From: an uncultured Saprospiraceae bacterium
GTDB lineage: Bacteria > Bacteroidota > Bacteroidia > Chitinophagales > Saprospiraceae
Assembly (NCBI GenBank): GCA_937923345.1
Contig: CAKZVJ010000269.1
Span: 1 to 44,046 of the forward strand
Length of the DNA: 44,046 bases
Reading direction: 5' to 3'
Of the stretch, positions 1 through 9,581 are shown piece after piece. The notes beneath the pieces were generated by a model. It worked only from the letters and a program-made list of their open reading frames with translations, had not been told where the DNA came from and ran no database searches. Made by a program: the position numbers and the translations under genes. The stretch's first letter is position 1. Each line of letters opens with the position of its first letter.

Positions 1-3000
1 ATTAGACTTCCATTAGGGATTCAAGATGATACTTTAGAAGTTGTTATCGCGGATACTTGCTTATTTGTACCGGCCACCGTTTGTGTACATACGACTACCT
101 ATGTAGGGGTGGTCACATTGCCAGAACGTCCAACCGGGTACACCCTAGCGTATCAAAGATGCTGTAGAAATCAAACTATTGTGAATATCATTGACCCATT
201 ATCTACGGGGGCTACTTTTATCTCTGATATTTCTGCGCAGGCTTTGACGGAGTGTAATGACCAAGCCACGTTTAATAATTTCCCCCCGCTATTTATTTGT
301 GTGAATGAGCCTATAGATTTTGATCATTCGGCCACCGATCCAGATGGGGATTCTTTAGTATATAAATTGTGTACTCCGTTTACAGGGGCTACCTTGGAGA
401 ACCCTCAACCACAACCGCCATCTTCACCACCCTATGATCCAGTAGTCTATAATGCGCCTACATATAGTTTGGGTAATGTGCTAGGAGGAGACCCATTGGT
501 TATTGATCCCAATACAGGATTTATGACAGGGGTGCCCAACACTATTGGGCAGTTTGTAGTGGGTGTTTGTGTAGAAGAATATAGAAATGGTGTTTTGATC
601 TCAGAGACAAGAAGAGATTTTCAATATAATGTAGGAGAATGTGGAATCGTAGAAGCCATCATTGGAAATGCGAATACCTTATGCGACGATTTGACAGCTA
701 ACTTTATTAATAATAGTACCAACGCAGGAACCTTTAGCTGGGATTTTGGAGACCCTACGACTACCGATGATGTGTCTACTGAATTTCAACCTTCTTACAC
801 CTACCCGGATACGGGAATGTACAATGTTGTATTGACAGTAGAAGTTGGAAACGAATGTGAAGATGTATTGAACTTCCCTCTTTACGTAAAAAATGTAACG
901 GCACAAGCTAGTTTTAATGCCGCTACTTTCCAATGTGAAAATGGTGATATTATCGTGGCTGTTGAAGATACTTCTTTTGATACCGATAATCGATTTGATA
1001 TTGTAGGTTGGAACTGGACATTGAGTGATGGTCAGTTTTCTAATGAACAGCATCCAGTGTTTGTAGTCTCCAACACGGGAGAAGACATTGCTATTACGCT
1101 CGAAGTAGAATCGGAGGACACTTGTTCGGATTCTGTATCGCAGACTTTCTCTCCGGGAGACAATAATTTAGGAAGCTTGTTGACTCCGTCTACTATTTGT
1201 GATGGACAATCGGTCGAATTGTATCCAGAATTTTTAGCGCTCAATCCTAACTTGACATACTCTTGGGCGCCAGCGACAAATTTGTCAAATCCAAATATTG
1301 CTAACCCCACAGCTAACCCAACAAGTACGACTACTTACGTATTGACGGTGGACGCTCCTGGAACTGGTTGTACAGCTTTGATTGATAAAGTAGTCAATGT
1401 AGGAGACTTTACAGATTTAACCATTGGTGCTGTTTTGACAGACGACAATGGAATTCAAACGGTGGTAGATATTAGCGGAGGAGGAGACCTGGTAGTTTGT
1501 GATGGTCAAGATGTAACTTTAACCGTTACTAATTCAGGTTCCAATGTAACTACTGTAGAGTGGGTAGATGAGAACGGCGTATCGATAGGAAGTGAAGCCT
1601 CAGTTACAGTTAATCCAAATGGTACTATTACCTATACAGTGAATGTCGTAGATGAAAATGGCTGTAATGGAGAAGCCTCGGTTACAGTCTTACCATCTTC
1701 TGTAAATGTAAGTGTAGATGAAATTACGAATCCTGGAAGTGGTTCTGGTATTACGGACGTTGATGGGGACGGTACTCTAGATTTATGTGTAGGAGAGACG
1801 TCTTCTTTAAATGTGAGCAATGGGAATGCAGGTGACCAGCTAACCTATCAATGGACAGCAGCCAATGGAGTAATCATTGCTGGTGCAAATTCTGCCAACC
1901 CAACTATTTTTGGACTTGCAGAAGGTATATTTACACTTGAGCTACTTACTACCAATCAATTTGGTTGTTCGAATAGACTTCAAGTTATGATCAGTGTACA
2001 TGATGTAACGGATCTAGAAATACAGACTTTAATAACCGATCTAGGAGATGATACCACTACGACTGTTGTTGGCGAAGATGAAGTCATCAATTGTGGAGGG
2101 GCTAACTCTACGATTACTTTATCCGAAACTTCTACTTCTAATAATGGAAATGTAAGTATTGTATGGACAGATGGAAATGGAAATGTGATTGGTAATGGCC
2201 CTACTGTAGAGGTGTCTCCCTTTGGAGAAATGACTTATACAGTCACTATCACAGATCAATTTGGATGTTCTGCCTCTAGAGATATTACCATCTTAGGTAA
2301 CCCAGTTGATATTACCCTTTCAGAATCTACTACTGGTGGCGGCAATGGAGGCGTACTTACAGACAGTGATGGTGACGGCGACCTAGATTTATGTATTGGT
2401 CTTTCTGGATCTATTGATGTAGGAAACAATAATGCAGGAGATAATCTAACTTACCAGTGGAGTGGGGATATTATAACTGGCGGTGCGAATACAGCAAACC
2501 CAACTATAGCGGCTTCCACGCCAGGTCAACATCTAATAACGCTTGTAACTACTAATCAATTTGGATGTACTCGAACAGATATTGTAGATGTAGATATTTT
2601 TGATCCTAACGCTTCTCTTGATTTCACTACTGAACAGGATTGTGCAGGCACAACGCTTACGTTTAATTCTGGGAATACCAATTTTGAGTTTTATACTTGG
2701 GAGTTTGGAGATGGAGCGGGTTCTACTATAACTGGCGTGCAGTCACCAAGTTGGACATTTAGTGCACCAGGTGTTTATGAGGTTACTTTGAGCCCGATAC
2801 CAGGCTTGCCTTGTGATTTGCCTGCTATGACTACTACAGTAGAAGTGGCAGAGACTTTAGTGGATATTGATTTTGAGGTAGAATTTGTGGATTGCACACC
2901 TGAGTCTATCTCTATCAGATTTACGGATGTAACTGTTACTCAAATAGGAGCAATCACTGACCGAGAATGGATTTTCTCTAATAACGAAATCAGCACGGCG

Positions 3001-6000
3001 ATTAACCCAATCATCACTGTTACAGAAGAAGGGCCTTTTACAGTCACATTGAATGTACTGAACAGCGCCAACTGTGATGGCTCGGCGACGGAGACGTTCG
3101 ACATCAACTTTGTAGATGTATCTGGAATTCCAGATGAAATAATTGCCTGTCCTTTAGAGGGCCCAGTTCATTTGAATAGTGCTCCAGATAATTCACTACA
3201 GTATCAATGGTCTCCAAGTACTGGCTTGGATGATCCGACATCGGCTAACCCTACTGCAGATCCAGATGCGACCACCACATATAATGTGACCATTACAGAT
3301 AATGCTTCGATCGATGTATGCGAAGTAAGTACTTCCGTGACTGTTGTGGTGCCAGATGAGATTGGCATTGATGTAGACGCAGAGGGTACTAGTTCTGGCG
3401 ATTTCGTCATAGACGAGTCTACCAACTCCAATACTATTGTGACTTGCGAAGAGGAGACGATTACGCTTAGTACTACTACGACAACTGGTAGCAACACAGA
3501 TTTTGATATCGTATGGACGAATGCCGCAGGAGATGTGATAAGTGACTTAGGTAGCATCGATGTGCAGCCAGGGGCAACAGAAACATTCACGGTGACTTAT
3601 ACAGATGAATTTGGATGTAGCGAATCACAGTCGATCACTATCGAAGGAGGTCCAGTAGATATTGAGATAGACGACACATTCACCTCAGGCGACGGTGGAA
3701 ATGGCATTACGGGCATTCTCAATGATGAAGGCTTTTTAGAACTATGTACTGGGGAGTCGTTTGAGATCAATGTAAATAACCTAGACCCCGTAGATAATTT
3801 GACTTACTCATGGACAGGTGATAGCCAGATCATTTTGGCTGGTGCCAATACAAATACACCGACGATCAATTCTGCTGAAGCAGGTACATTTATCTTGTTC
3901 TTGGATACAGAAAATCAATTTGGTTGTACGCAAAGAGATACCATAGATGTCAATGTGATAGATTCAAATGCTGAATTGGCCTTCGATGAAATCAAAGATT
4001 GTAATGGCGTAACGGTGATCTTCACGAATAACAGTACAGGTAACAACGATGATTATATTTGGGGTTTTGGAGATCCAAGTAATCCAAATGCAAGCTCGAC
4101 GGATGTAAATCCAACCTATACGTATCCAGGAGTGGGGACCTATACCGTGACACTTGGATTGAATACAGCGGTCACCTGTGTAGATGACCAAATACAAGTA
4201 GTGGAAATCATAAGCCCAATTTTAGCGTCTAATTTTACCTTTGATTATCTCGATTGTTCTGAAGATGGCGTTTCTATACAGTTTACCGAGCAGTCCATAA
4301 ATCCTCAAGATAATACGACCGGATTCTTATGGGATTTCGGAAACGGGATGACGTCTACCGATCCCAATCCAGTGCTTTCATTTGATGAGGATGAAGAACT
4401 AAATGTCACGCTTACTATTTTTACAGAAATAGATTGTGAGTCTTCTTCTCAAGTACAAAATGTGATGATCAGTATCATTGATGATATTCAAGCACCAGCT
4501 TCCATTCTAGCTTGTGAAAACGATGGTCCTCAAATGATTGATCTCAATAGCAATCCGAATTACCTCTATGAGTGGGCACCTGCTGCAGGTTTAGATGATC
4601 CGACATCTGCGACACCTATCGCAGACCCTGGAGTCACAACTACTTATTCTGTAACCATTACGGATATCGCAGGAAGTATGCCTTGTAGTACGGTGAGGGA
4701 GATAGAAGTGTTTGTCCCAGAAAGTATCGACTTGACCGTGCCGGATGATTTTGATACGGATTGTGGAGACGAAGCTATCTTGACTGTAGCATCAGGCAAT
4801 CCCGACTTGGACTATGAGTGGACCTTAGACGGAGAGGTACTAGGCAATGAGGCCACCTTAGAATTAGATGGCCTATCAGGACCAAACACATTCATCGTGA
4901 CGGCGACGAATGACAACGGCTGTCAGCAAACTGCCTCCGTAACTGTGACAGGCACACAGTTAGATGTAGACATTGATGACATTCAGTTTTTGTGTGAGGG
5001 CGAAAATGGACAGTTAGATGTGATCACTAGCAATGATCCAAACGATATCTTGACTATCAATTGGATCGGCCCTAATATCATCTCTGGAGGAAATACTGCG
5101 ACTCCGATTATTGACACAGACAATGATATAGTGACGACTTACCTAGTAGAAATTGAGAACCAGTTTGGTTGTGATATTTCAGATTCTGTAAGAGTGGTCG
5201 TTTTGGATGACGCGCCATTATCAGACCTAGTCAATTTTGGACAATGCGAAGACTTGACGATTAGCTTCTTTAACAATAGCCCCAATGCACCATTTTATAC
5301 CTGGGACTTTGGAGATGGTTCAGCGACAGTGATGGCATCCAATCCGATGCATACTTACCCAGAGCCAGGTACCTATAATGTGACGCTATCTCTTCCAAAT
5401 TCTGCACAGTGTGCAAGTGGAGATATCGCTAGCTTTACTTTCCCAGTCCTAGTGGAGGAGGACATCAATTTTGTAGCCGATTTTGATGTAGCATTTGATC
5501 AGTGTGATAGCGCAGGTCAGATATCGTTTATGGATTTATCTAGCTCTAGCAATCAAGGCCAAATCGTGGCTTGGGATTGGACTTTCAGTACACCAGCCAC
5601 TTCGGATGAGCAGAACCCTACTATAGATGTGGGAGACGATCAAGTCATCACCGTTACGCTTACTGTCACTACGGATGCAGAATGCACCGCTACGGTAACG
5701 CGCGACGTACCGGTTGCATTGATAGACAATGCAGTACAACTGGAAGATCAGTTGCAGTGTGTAGGATTGGAAGCAGAACTGAATCCAAATCCGAATACGA
5801 ACTTTAGTTATGAATGGTCGCCAGCCGCTGGTCTGAGTGATCCCAACGCGCCAAACCCAACAGTTATATCTGGAAGCACTACGGTGTATTCTGTGACGAT
5901 TACCAACGAGGAGCAAGGCTGTAGTTCTGTGCAGGAGGTAACGCTGACGGTGCCAGAAGTGATCGACTTGGAGGTTAGTGATGACGTAGATGGATGCGAA

Positions 6001-6969
6001 CGGGTCGTTACAGATATCACTGCTATGTCAGATGTAGAAGTAGATTTCGTATGGACACTAAACGGATCTTCAGTAGGGAATACTGGCACCATCAATGCGG
6101 AGACAGGAAGACCTAATGTGTATACAGTAGTAGCCACAGATGAATTTGGATGTTCTGAAACAGAGACCGTTACCCTGGCCAATTTTGAAATCCTGGCAGG
6201 CTTAAATGCCAATGAAGAGGTCTTATGCCTAGGCAATGAAATCATCCTTGACGTAGACATACCGCTAGACAATGAGGATATATTGACTTTCGATTGGAGT
6301 GGTGGGGAGCTAGATTTGACAGATCCGACCGCTCCGATAGCTAGCCCGACTCAGTCGACAGTATACGAGGTCATCATCACGAACCAAGAGGGTTGCTCTT
6401 CGATTCAGCAAATAGATGTAGAAGTGGTAGATATTGAATTAGGGCTTGGAGAAGCATTGGCTGATCCGGACACCATCTTTATCGGCAACAGCACACAACT
6501 TGCCGTGTCTAGTATGGATGAGTTAAATTTTGTTTGGTCGAATGGTGGGACCCTTGATGACGACACTATTTCGGATCCATTGGCAACGCCTACGGAGGAT
6601 ACAGAATACACCGTGACCGTGACGGATGAAAACGGATGTGTGACTACTCGGACGGTACCAGTAGTCGTGTTGAGCAGAGCCTGTGATGAACCATTTATAT
6701 TCTTCCCGAATGCGTTCTCTCCAAACAATGATGGAGAAAATGATATGCTGCGTGTGAGAGCGAGAGATGCTTTCATTGACGAAGTGTACTGGGTCGTGTA
6801 TAGCAGGTGGGGAGAGCAGGTATTCGAAGCGAATAGCCTCAACGAAATGTGGGATGGTCGCCACGACGGAGAGCTCGTCTCACCAGATGCATATGGATAC
6901 TATCTGAGAGTCAACTGTACAGATGGCGAAGTATTTGAGAAGCGAGGTAACGTGACTGTCCTCCGATAA
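1..6969 (+). CDS. Giant PKD/Ig-repeat surface protein with T9SS type B C-terminal domain (5' end outside window)
   Basis: The reading frame is open from base 1, so the gene starts upstream; the first in-window start-like codon (GTG at 109) is not the real start. The roughly 2320 visible residues consist almost wholly of beta-sandwich repeats. PKD domains show WDFGD-like motifs (Trp codons at 739, 2698, 4060, 5302) and alternate with Ig-like domains carrying the motif YxWSPxxGLxxPxxxxP and ending in xFGC or NGC. An Asp-rich DPDGDSL motif lies near the start. The last ~95 residues (FPNAFSPNNDGEND, then YSRWGEQVFE, WDG, DAYGYYLRV) form the gliding-motility-associated type B CTD, which in this family directs export and surface attachment by T9SS. 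An adhesin or matrix role is inferred. There is no enzymatic domain in the visible part. A strong terminator follows directly. Confidence 0.93.
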   Translation: MRLPLGIQDDTLEVVIADTCLFVPATVCVHTTTYVGVVTLPERPTGYTLAYQRCCRNQTIVNIIDPLSTGATFISDISAQALTECNDQATFNNFPPLFICVNEPIDFDHSATDPDGDSLVYKLCTPFTGATLENPQPQPPSSPPYDPVVYNAPTYSLGNVLGGDPLVIDPNTGFMTGVPNTIGQFVVGVCVEEYRNGVLISETRRDFQYNVGECGIVEAIIGNANTLCDDLTANFINNSTNAGTFSWDFGDPTTTDDVSTEFQPSYTYPDTGMYNVVLTVEVGNECEDVLNFPLYVKNVTAQASFNAATFQCENGDIIVAVEDTSFDTDNRFDIVGWNWTLSDGQFSNEQHPVFVVSNTGEDIAITLEVESEDTCSDSVSQTFSPGDNNLGSLLTPSTICDGQSVELYPEFLALNPNLTYSWAPATNLSNPNIANPTANPTSTTTYVLTVDAPGTGCTALIDKVVNVGDFTDLTIGAVLTDDNGIQTVVDISGGGDLVVCDGQDVTLTVTNSGSNVTTVEWVDENGVSIGSEASVTVNPNGTITYTVNVVDENGCNGEASVTVLPSSVNVSVDEITNPGSGSGITDVDGDGTLDLCVGETSSLNVSNGNAGDQLTYQWTAANGVIIAGANSANPTIFGLAEGIFTLELLTTNQFGCSNRLQVMISVHDVTDLEIQTLITDLGDDTTTTVVGEDEVINCGGANSTITLSETSTSNNGNVSIVWTDGNGNVIGNGPTVEVSPFGEMTYTVTITDQFGCSASRDITILGNPVDITLSESTTGGGNGGVLTDSDGDGDLDLCIGLSGSIDVGNNNAGDNLTYQWSGDIITGGANTANPTIAASTPGQHLITLVTTNQFGCTRTDIVDVDIFDPNASLDFTTEQDCAGTTLTFNSGNTNFEFYTWEFGDGAGSTITGVQSPSWTFSAPGVYEVTLSPIPGLPCDLPAMTTTVEVAETLVDIDFEVEFVDCTPESISIRFTDVTVTQIGAITDREWIFSNNEISTAINPIITVTEEGPFTVTLNVLNSANCDGSATETFDINFVDVSGIPDEIIACPLEGPVHLNSAPDNSLQYQWSPSTGLDDPTSANPTADPDATTTYNVTITDNASIDVCEVSTSVTVVVPDEIGIDVDAEGTSSGDFVIDESTNSNTIVTCEEETITLSTTTTTGSNTDFDIVWTNAAGDVISDLGSIDVQPGATETFTVTYTDEFGCSESQSITIEGGPVDIEIDDTFTSGDGGNGITGILNDEGFLELCTGESFEINVNNLDPVDNLTYSWTGDSQIILAGANTNTPTINSAEAGTFILFLDTENQFGCTQRDTIDVNVIDSNAELAFDEIKDCNGVTVIFTNNSTGNNDDYIWGFGDPSNPNASSTDVNPTYTYPGVGTYTVTLGLNTAVTCVDDQIQVVEIISPILASNFTFDYLDCSEDGVSIQFTEQSINPQDNTTGFLWDFGNGMTSTDPNPVLSFDEDEELNVTLTIFTEIDCESSSQVQNVMISIIDDIQAPASILACENDGPQMIDLNSNPNYLYEWAPAAGLDDPTSATPIADPGVTTTYSVTITDIAGSMPCSTVREIEVFVPESIDLTVPDDFDTDCGDEAILTVASGNPDLDYEWTLDGEVLGNEATLELDGLSGPNTFIVTATNDNGCQQTASVTVTGTQLDVDIDDIQFLCEGENGQLDVITSNDPNDILTINWIGPNIISGGNTATPIIDTDNDIVTTYLVEIENQFGCDISDSVRVVVLDDAPLSDLVNFGQCEDLTISFFNNSPNAPFYTWDFGDGSATVMASNPMHTYPEPGTYNVTLSLPNSAQCASGDIASFTFPVLVEEDINFVADFDVAFDQCDSAGQISFMDLSSSSNQGQIVAWDWTFSTPATSDEQNPTIDVGDDQVITVTLTVTTDAECTATVTRDVPVALIDNAVQLEDQLQCVGLEAELNPNPNTNFSYEWSPAAGLSDPNAPNPTVISGSTTVYSVTITNEEQGCSSVQEVTLTVPEVIDLEVSDDVDGCERVVTDITAMSDVEVDFVWTLNGSSVGNTGTINAETGRPNVYTVVATDEFGCSETETVTLANFEILAGLNANEEVLCLGNEIILDVDIPLDNEDILTFDWSGGELDLTDPTAPIASPTQSTVYEVIITNQEGCSSIQQIDVEVVDIELGLGEALADPDTIFIGNSTQLAVSSMDELNFVWSNGGTLDDDTISDPLATPTEDTEYTVTVTDENGCVTTRTVPVVVLSRACDEPFIFFPNAFSPNNDGENDMLRVRARDAFIDEVYWVVYSRWGEQVFEANSLNEMWDGRHDGELVSPDAYGYYLRVNCTDGEVFEKRGNVTVLR

Positions 6970-7000
6970 CATTGTATAACCACTAAATGAATATAAGCTT

Positions 7001-7033
7001 AGGCGCTGCGAATTTTTTCGTGGCGCCTTTTTT
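7001..7033 (+). terminator. Rho-independent terminator after the giant surface protein
   Basis: A 12-base-pair stem (AGGCGCTGCGAA with TTCGTGGCGCCT, two G-T wobbles), a TTTT loop and a run of T from 7028 to 7033, placed 32 bases after the stop codon. Confidence 0.9.
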
Positions 7034-7130
7034 CGCTTTACTTTAAAGCCTGATTAGAATAAGCAGATTGATTTTCAGGATTACTACTATGGATGGAGAG
7101 GTGTGGGACTTTTAAATTAAATATTGTGCT

Positions 7131-7330
7131 TTGGGCGCGTGCGCTACACCAAGGCCACGCACACCGCGCTATACGTTCCTACTCATGGACCTGTAGACCC
7201 ATTCACTCAACCTATCGGAGTGTCTATTCGCTTCCTCATAGCCAAGCCGATAGGGAGTTCATTGGGTCTACATATCCATGAGTACCACTGCTATCGCTCG
7301 CGCATTTTCTATTGAGTTTGTAAATCAGGG
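7131..7330. repeat. Long imperfect inverted repeat (extragenic palindromic element)
   Basis: Arms 7181-7218 and 7247-7283 can fold into a hairpin of about 35 pairs with a 28-base loop. The best-matching blocks are ACTCATGGA/TCCATGAGT, GTAGACCCA/TGGGTCTAC and CCTATCGG/CCGATAGG. An outer GCGCG/CGCGC pair (near 7136 and 7300) frames it. Short reading frames across it have no protein-like features, and the DNA is more GC-rich than its flanks. It resembles REP-type elements of Bacteroidota intergenic regions. Confidence 0.6.
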
Positions 7331-7594
7331 ATGTTCATGAATATCATATTTCGTTGAGATAAAACATTCTACATCTTAAGGCCTCTAAATGATCACACCA
7401 TTTTTAATAATATTGCTTTAAAAAGGGTGATTCTTTGACTCAATTTGTCATGATTTTTAAAAGAAAATCACGCCAAATTGGTTCTTACCTAGATAATTCC
7501 CAGGGTTGTCACCTTGGGCTATAATATTATCACCCCCCGAAAAAAAATCGGGGCAAGCTCTGCCGGGGTTCTTCTCTTACTTCTGAATATCCCT
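7326..7594 (+). repeat. Dispersed repeat family, copy A (full length)
   Basis: This 269-base element is closely related to the inverted copy at 17577-17768, and its middle part to the copy at 32616-32745. Shared blocks include CAGGGATGTTC, AATATCATATTTC, CTCAATTTGTCATGATTTTT, CAAGCTCT and TTCTTCTCT. Inside it are an interrupted palindrome from 7441 (CAATTTG ... TGATTTT ... AAAATCA ... CAAATTG) and a CCCAGG...CCTTGGG hairpin. It holds no gene. With the preceding inverted repeat it fills the 680-base gap before the next gene. Confidence 0.75.
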
Positions 7595-7650
7595 AAATCA
7601 TAACGCCGATTCGATTTAGTATTCTCAGTTATTCTCAGTATTTTTTGCGT

Positions 7651-7992
7651 ATGAATCAGGAAGATCATTTGGAGCAAAATGCTAAAAAGATAAATAGCCC
7701 ATATGCGAAAAAATCGTTTCGCAATTTTGTAATCTCATTTTTGTTGCTTGCGGTTCAACTTGCATCTGTTACGATTTTGATCAATGGTACATTGGTTGGA
7801 GTATTAATCATTTTGATACCGATAGTGGCTTGTTTTATTTTGGCTATTCTGGGTCTAATCTATGGAATAAAGAGTACGCGTAAGAAAGAGAATTCGCACT
7901 GGTTGAAATATATTGGCTTGGTGGGTAATTTGATGTTGACTTCTACCTTGTTTACTATGTTAGTTTATTTTTTATTTGCTTACTTTGCATGA
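7651..7992 (+). CDS. Small three-helix membrane protein, unknown function
   Basis: A 113-residue protein with a polar, lysine-rich N-terminus of about 22 residues and then three hydrophobic segments (about 24-42, 45-66 and 88-112). The second and third are separated by a basic stretch, IKSTRKKENSHW. I do not recognise a family. The ATG at 7651 is chosen; an in-frame TTG two codons upstream is possible but has nothing to favour it. The VOC-fold gene follows after 16 bases, so the two are probably co-transcribed. The repeat TATTCTCAG occurs twice just upstream (about 7620-7640). Confidence 0.6.
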   Translation: MNQEDHLEQNAKKINSPYAKKSFRNFVISFLLLAVQLASVTILINGTLVGVLIILIPIVACFILAILGLIYGIKSTRKKENSHWLKYIGLVGNLMLTSTLFTMLVYFLFAYFA

Positions 7993-8008
7993 ATAAAAAC
8001 AAATTCTT

Positions 8009-8422
8009 ATGCCTGCATTTCACTACGCTTTCAAGATAAAAGACATCCCTTCTACTCGCAAATTTTATGTAGACATACTAGGTTGTGAAGAAGGACGCTC
8101 TACAGATACCTGGATAGATTTTAATTTTTTTGGCCATCAGTTATCTGCGCACATCAGTGACCATATTCCTGCCAATGATTACTGCGGTAAGGTAGATGGC
8201 GTTTCCGTTCCCATTCCTCATTTTGGTTGCTTACTCAGTGATACACAATTCAATGATGTGCGAGAACGATTGGAGAAGGCAAACATCGAATTCATAGTGA
8301 AACCTCAAGTAAGATATCCAGGTCAAGCAGGCGAACAGTGGACTATGTTTATATTAGATTATTCTGGAAATCCGATAGAGTTCAAGTCTTTCAAAGATGA
8401 GGGTGAGGTGTTTTTAAAGTAG
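8009..8422 (+). CDS. VOC-fold metal-binding protein (glyoxalase/extradiol-dioxygenase superfamily)
   Basis: A 137-residue single-chain protein with the paired beta-alpha-beta-beta-beta modules of the vicinal oxygen chelate superfamily. His5 (FHYAF), His71 (PHFG) and Glu124 (NPIEFK) are at the spacing of the family's metal ligands. DIPSTRKFYVDILG is the usual first-helix signature. It resembles the predicted dioxygenases of COG3565. The family covers dioxygenases, glyoxalases and resistance proteins, and the substrate cannot be read from the sequence. No signal peptide, so cytoplasmic. It follows the small membrane protein gene by 16 bases. Confidence 0.85.
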   Translation: MPAFHYAFKIKDIPSTRKFYVDILGCEEGRSTDTWIDFNFFGHQLSAHISDHIPANDYCGKVDGVSVPIPHFGCLLSDTQFNDVRERLEKANIEFIVKPQVRYPGQAGEQWTMFILDYSGNPIEFKSFKDEGEVFLK

Positions 8423-8576
8423 GACATTGCACTTTAGGAAATATTGTTTGTTAATGGTACTGTATAAGCCAATTTCAAAATAAAAACTTAATGATGTCAT
8501 TATTTTATTTTAAGGCTAAAAGATGAAGTGCTGGTAAATGATATGATATTGAGGATATAATACCCCACACTATTTT

Positions 8577-8614
8577 ATAAAAAGAGAGCACCAGATATCG
8601 TCTAGTGCTCTCTT
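8577..8614 (-). terminator. Rho-independent terminator for the minus-strand pair at 8670-9462
   Basis: The inverted repeat AAGAGAGCAC (8582-8591) / GTGCTCTCTT (8605-8614) is followed, on the minus strand, by a T run. It lies 56 bases beyond the stop codon of the small membrane protein gene. Confidence 0.8.
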
Positions 8615-8669
8615 AAGTTAGCATGTAAAAAATAATTGTTCTTAGAATGTAAGATCTAACTTTTACAAT

Positions 8670-8876
8670 TTAAATATTCTTACCCTTAAAGAGCATTTTG
8701 ATTTTTGAAAAGTTATATGTTACGAGACCTAGAATAGCCGAAAATTTTATTACCATAGCAATAGCCAAAGCCATATCTGCATTAGGGTTGTCGCTAATTT
8801 TAATGCTTGCTGCTACTATTACGGCTATATGACCTTTGAGTAGTATAAACAACAATACTTTATTCCTTAAATCCAT
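8670..8876 (-). CDS. Small two-helix membrane protein, unknown function
   Basis: A 68-residue protein with two hydrophobic segments (about 5-25 and 34-54) and a basic C-terminus (KIKMLFKGKNI). No family recognised. It starts 10 bases after the stop of the lipoprotein gene and a terminator follows, so the two form a compact minus-strand operon. Coding and flanking DNA are strikingly AT-rich. Confidence 0.55.
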   Translation of the reverse strand: MDLRNKVLLFILLKGHIAVIVAASIKISDNPNADMALAIAMVIKFSAILGLVTYNFSKIKMLFKGKNI

Positions 8877-8886
8877 AATAATTAAT

Positions 8887-9462
8887 TTAATTGTCTAAAA
8901 ATGCACAAAAAATTGAAACGGCACCAGCAACTGTCCACGGATGAGATATCTGAGCTACGCAGGATATAAAACCATCACAAAAGTCAGTCCATTCATCCTT
9001 AAAACATTCACCAAATGGTCTATGTCTAAATAGATTTTCATCATTTGCTATCCTGTAGCCTAGCTCTGAATCAGTAAGAACGTCTTGAAAAGAGGTATCC
9101 GTGAACAGAAAAATTTCATTAAAATTTTCTCCATTTTGGTTCACTATTAAACCGATTTCATCGTGAATGATTGTGCCTGACAGTATATATTTTTCATTCG
9201 GCCTGACTTCAATAATATCTAAAAATAGACCATCAGAATTATATAACCTTTGCGTATTATTGTCAATTTGATCAAATTCTAAACCATATCTCTGGAGGAT
9301 AAAATTAAAATCTTTTTCTTGATTTAGTGTTCTAGGTTGAACGCTAGAATGAAGTTCTGCTACAGGAAAGTTTGCTTCTTCATCTGGGAGTATATTGTCT
9401 TTTTCGCAACTCCATAAAATTAAAGAAAGAAAAATAAAAAATAAAATTCTGTTAAATCTCAT
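8887..9462 (-). CDS. Lipoprotein with a four-cysteine C-terminal tail, unknown function
   Basis: A 191-residue protein. A lipoprotein signal peptide ends at Cys19 (FLSLILWSC), so it should be a lipidated envelope protein. The middle is unremarkable and hydrophilic. The last ~40 residues contain four cysteines (153, 162, 168, 186) and become hydrophobic (TVAGAVSIFCAFLDN), as if a small disulfide-bonded domain ended the chain. I do not recognise the family. Its partner is the co-directional 68-residue membrane protein. A toxin/immunity or surface-sensing role is possible but unsupported. Confidence 0.65.
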   Translation of the reverse strand: MRFNRILFFIFLSLILWSCEKDNILPDEEANFPVAELHSSVQPRTLNQEKDFNFILQRYGLEFDQIDNNTQRLYNSDGLFLDIIEVRPNEKYILSGTIIHDEIGLIVNQNGENFNEIFLFTDTSFQDVLTDSELGYRIANDENLFRHRPFGECFKDEWTDFCDGFISCVAQISHPWTVAGAVSIFCAFLDN

Positions 9463-9573
9463 GATATTAGTTTTAAAGTTTTAAAAAAAATAAAAAAGAA
9501 ATAATAAATTTTAACCTAAATATTCAAGCTTTAAATTTTGGCTTTTTCTGCAGTTAAGCCTTTAATTCAAGGG

Positions 9574-9581
9574 CAAAATTA
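9574..9581 (-). promoter_or_regulatory. Possible -7 promoter element for the AT-rich lipoprotein operon
   Basis: TAATTTTG on the minus strand fits the Bacteroidota TAnnTTTG -7 consensus, 112 bases before the ATG. No clear -33 TTG is seen, and such matches arise easily in AT-rich DNA. Confidence 0.3.

Noticed and set aside
3204-6842. Several long minus-strand frames (up to 154 codons) under the giant protein
   Set aside because: They mirror the Thr/Val/Ser/Asp-rich repeat coding of the plus strand, giving Ser/Val/Thr-rich text without domains.
7093-7315. Two overlapping open frames of 62-63 codons in the spacer after the giant gene
   Set aside because: They lie across a long inverted repeat, have no start context, and their composition does not look like protein.
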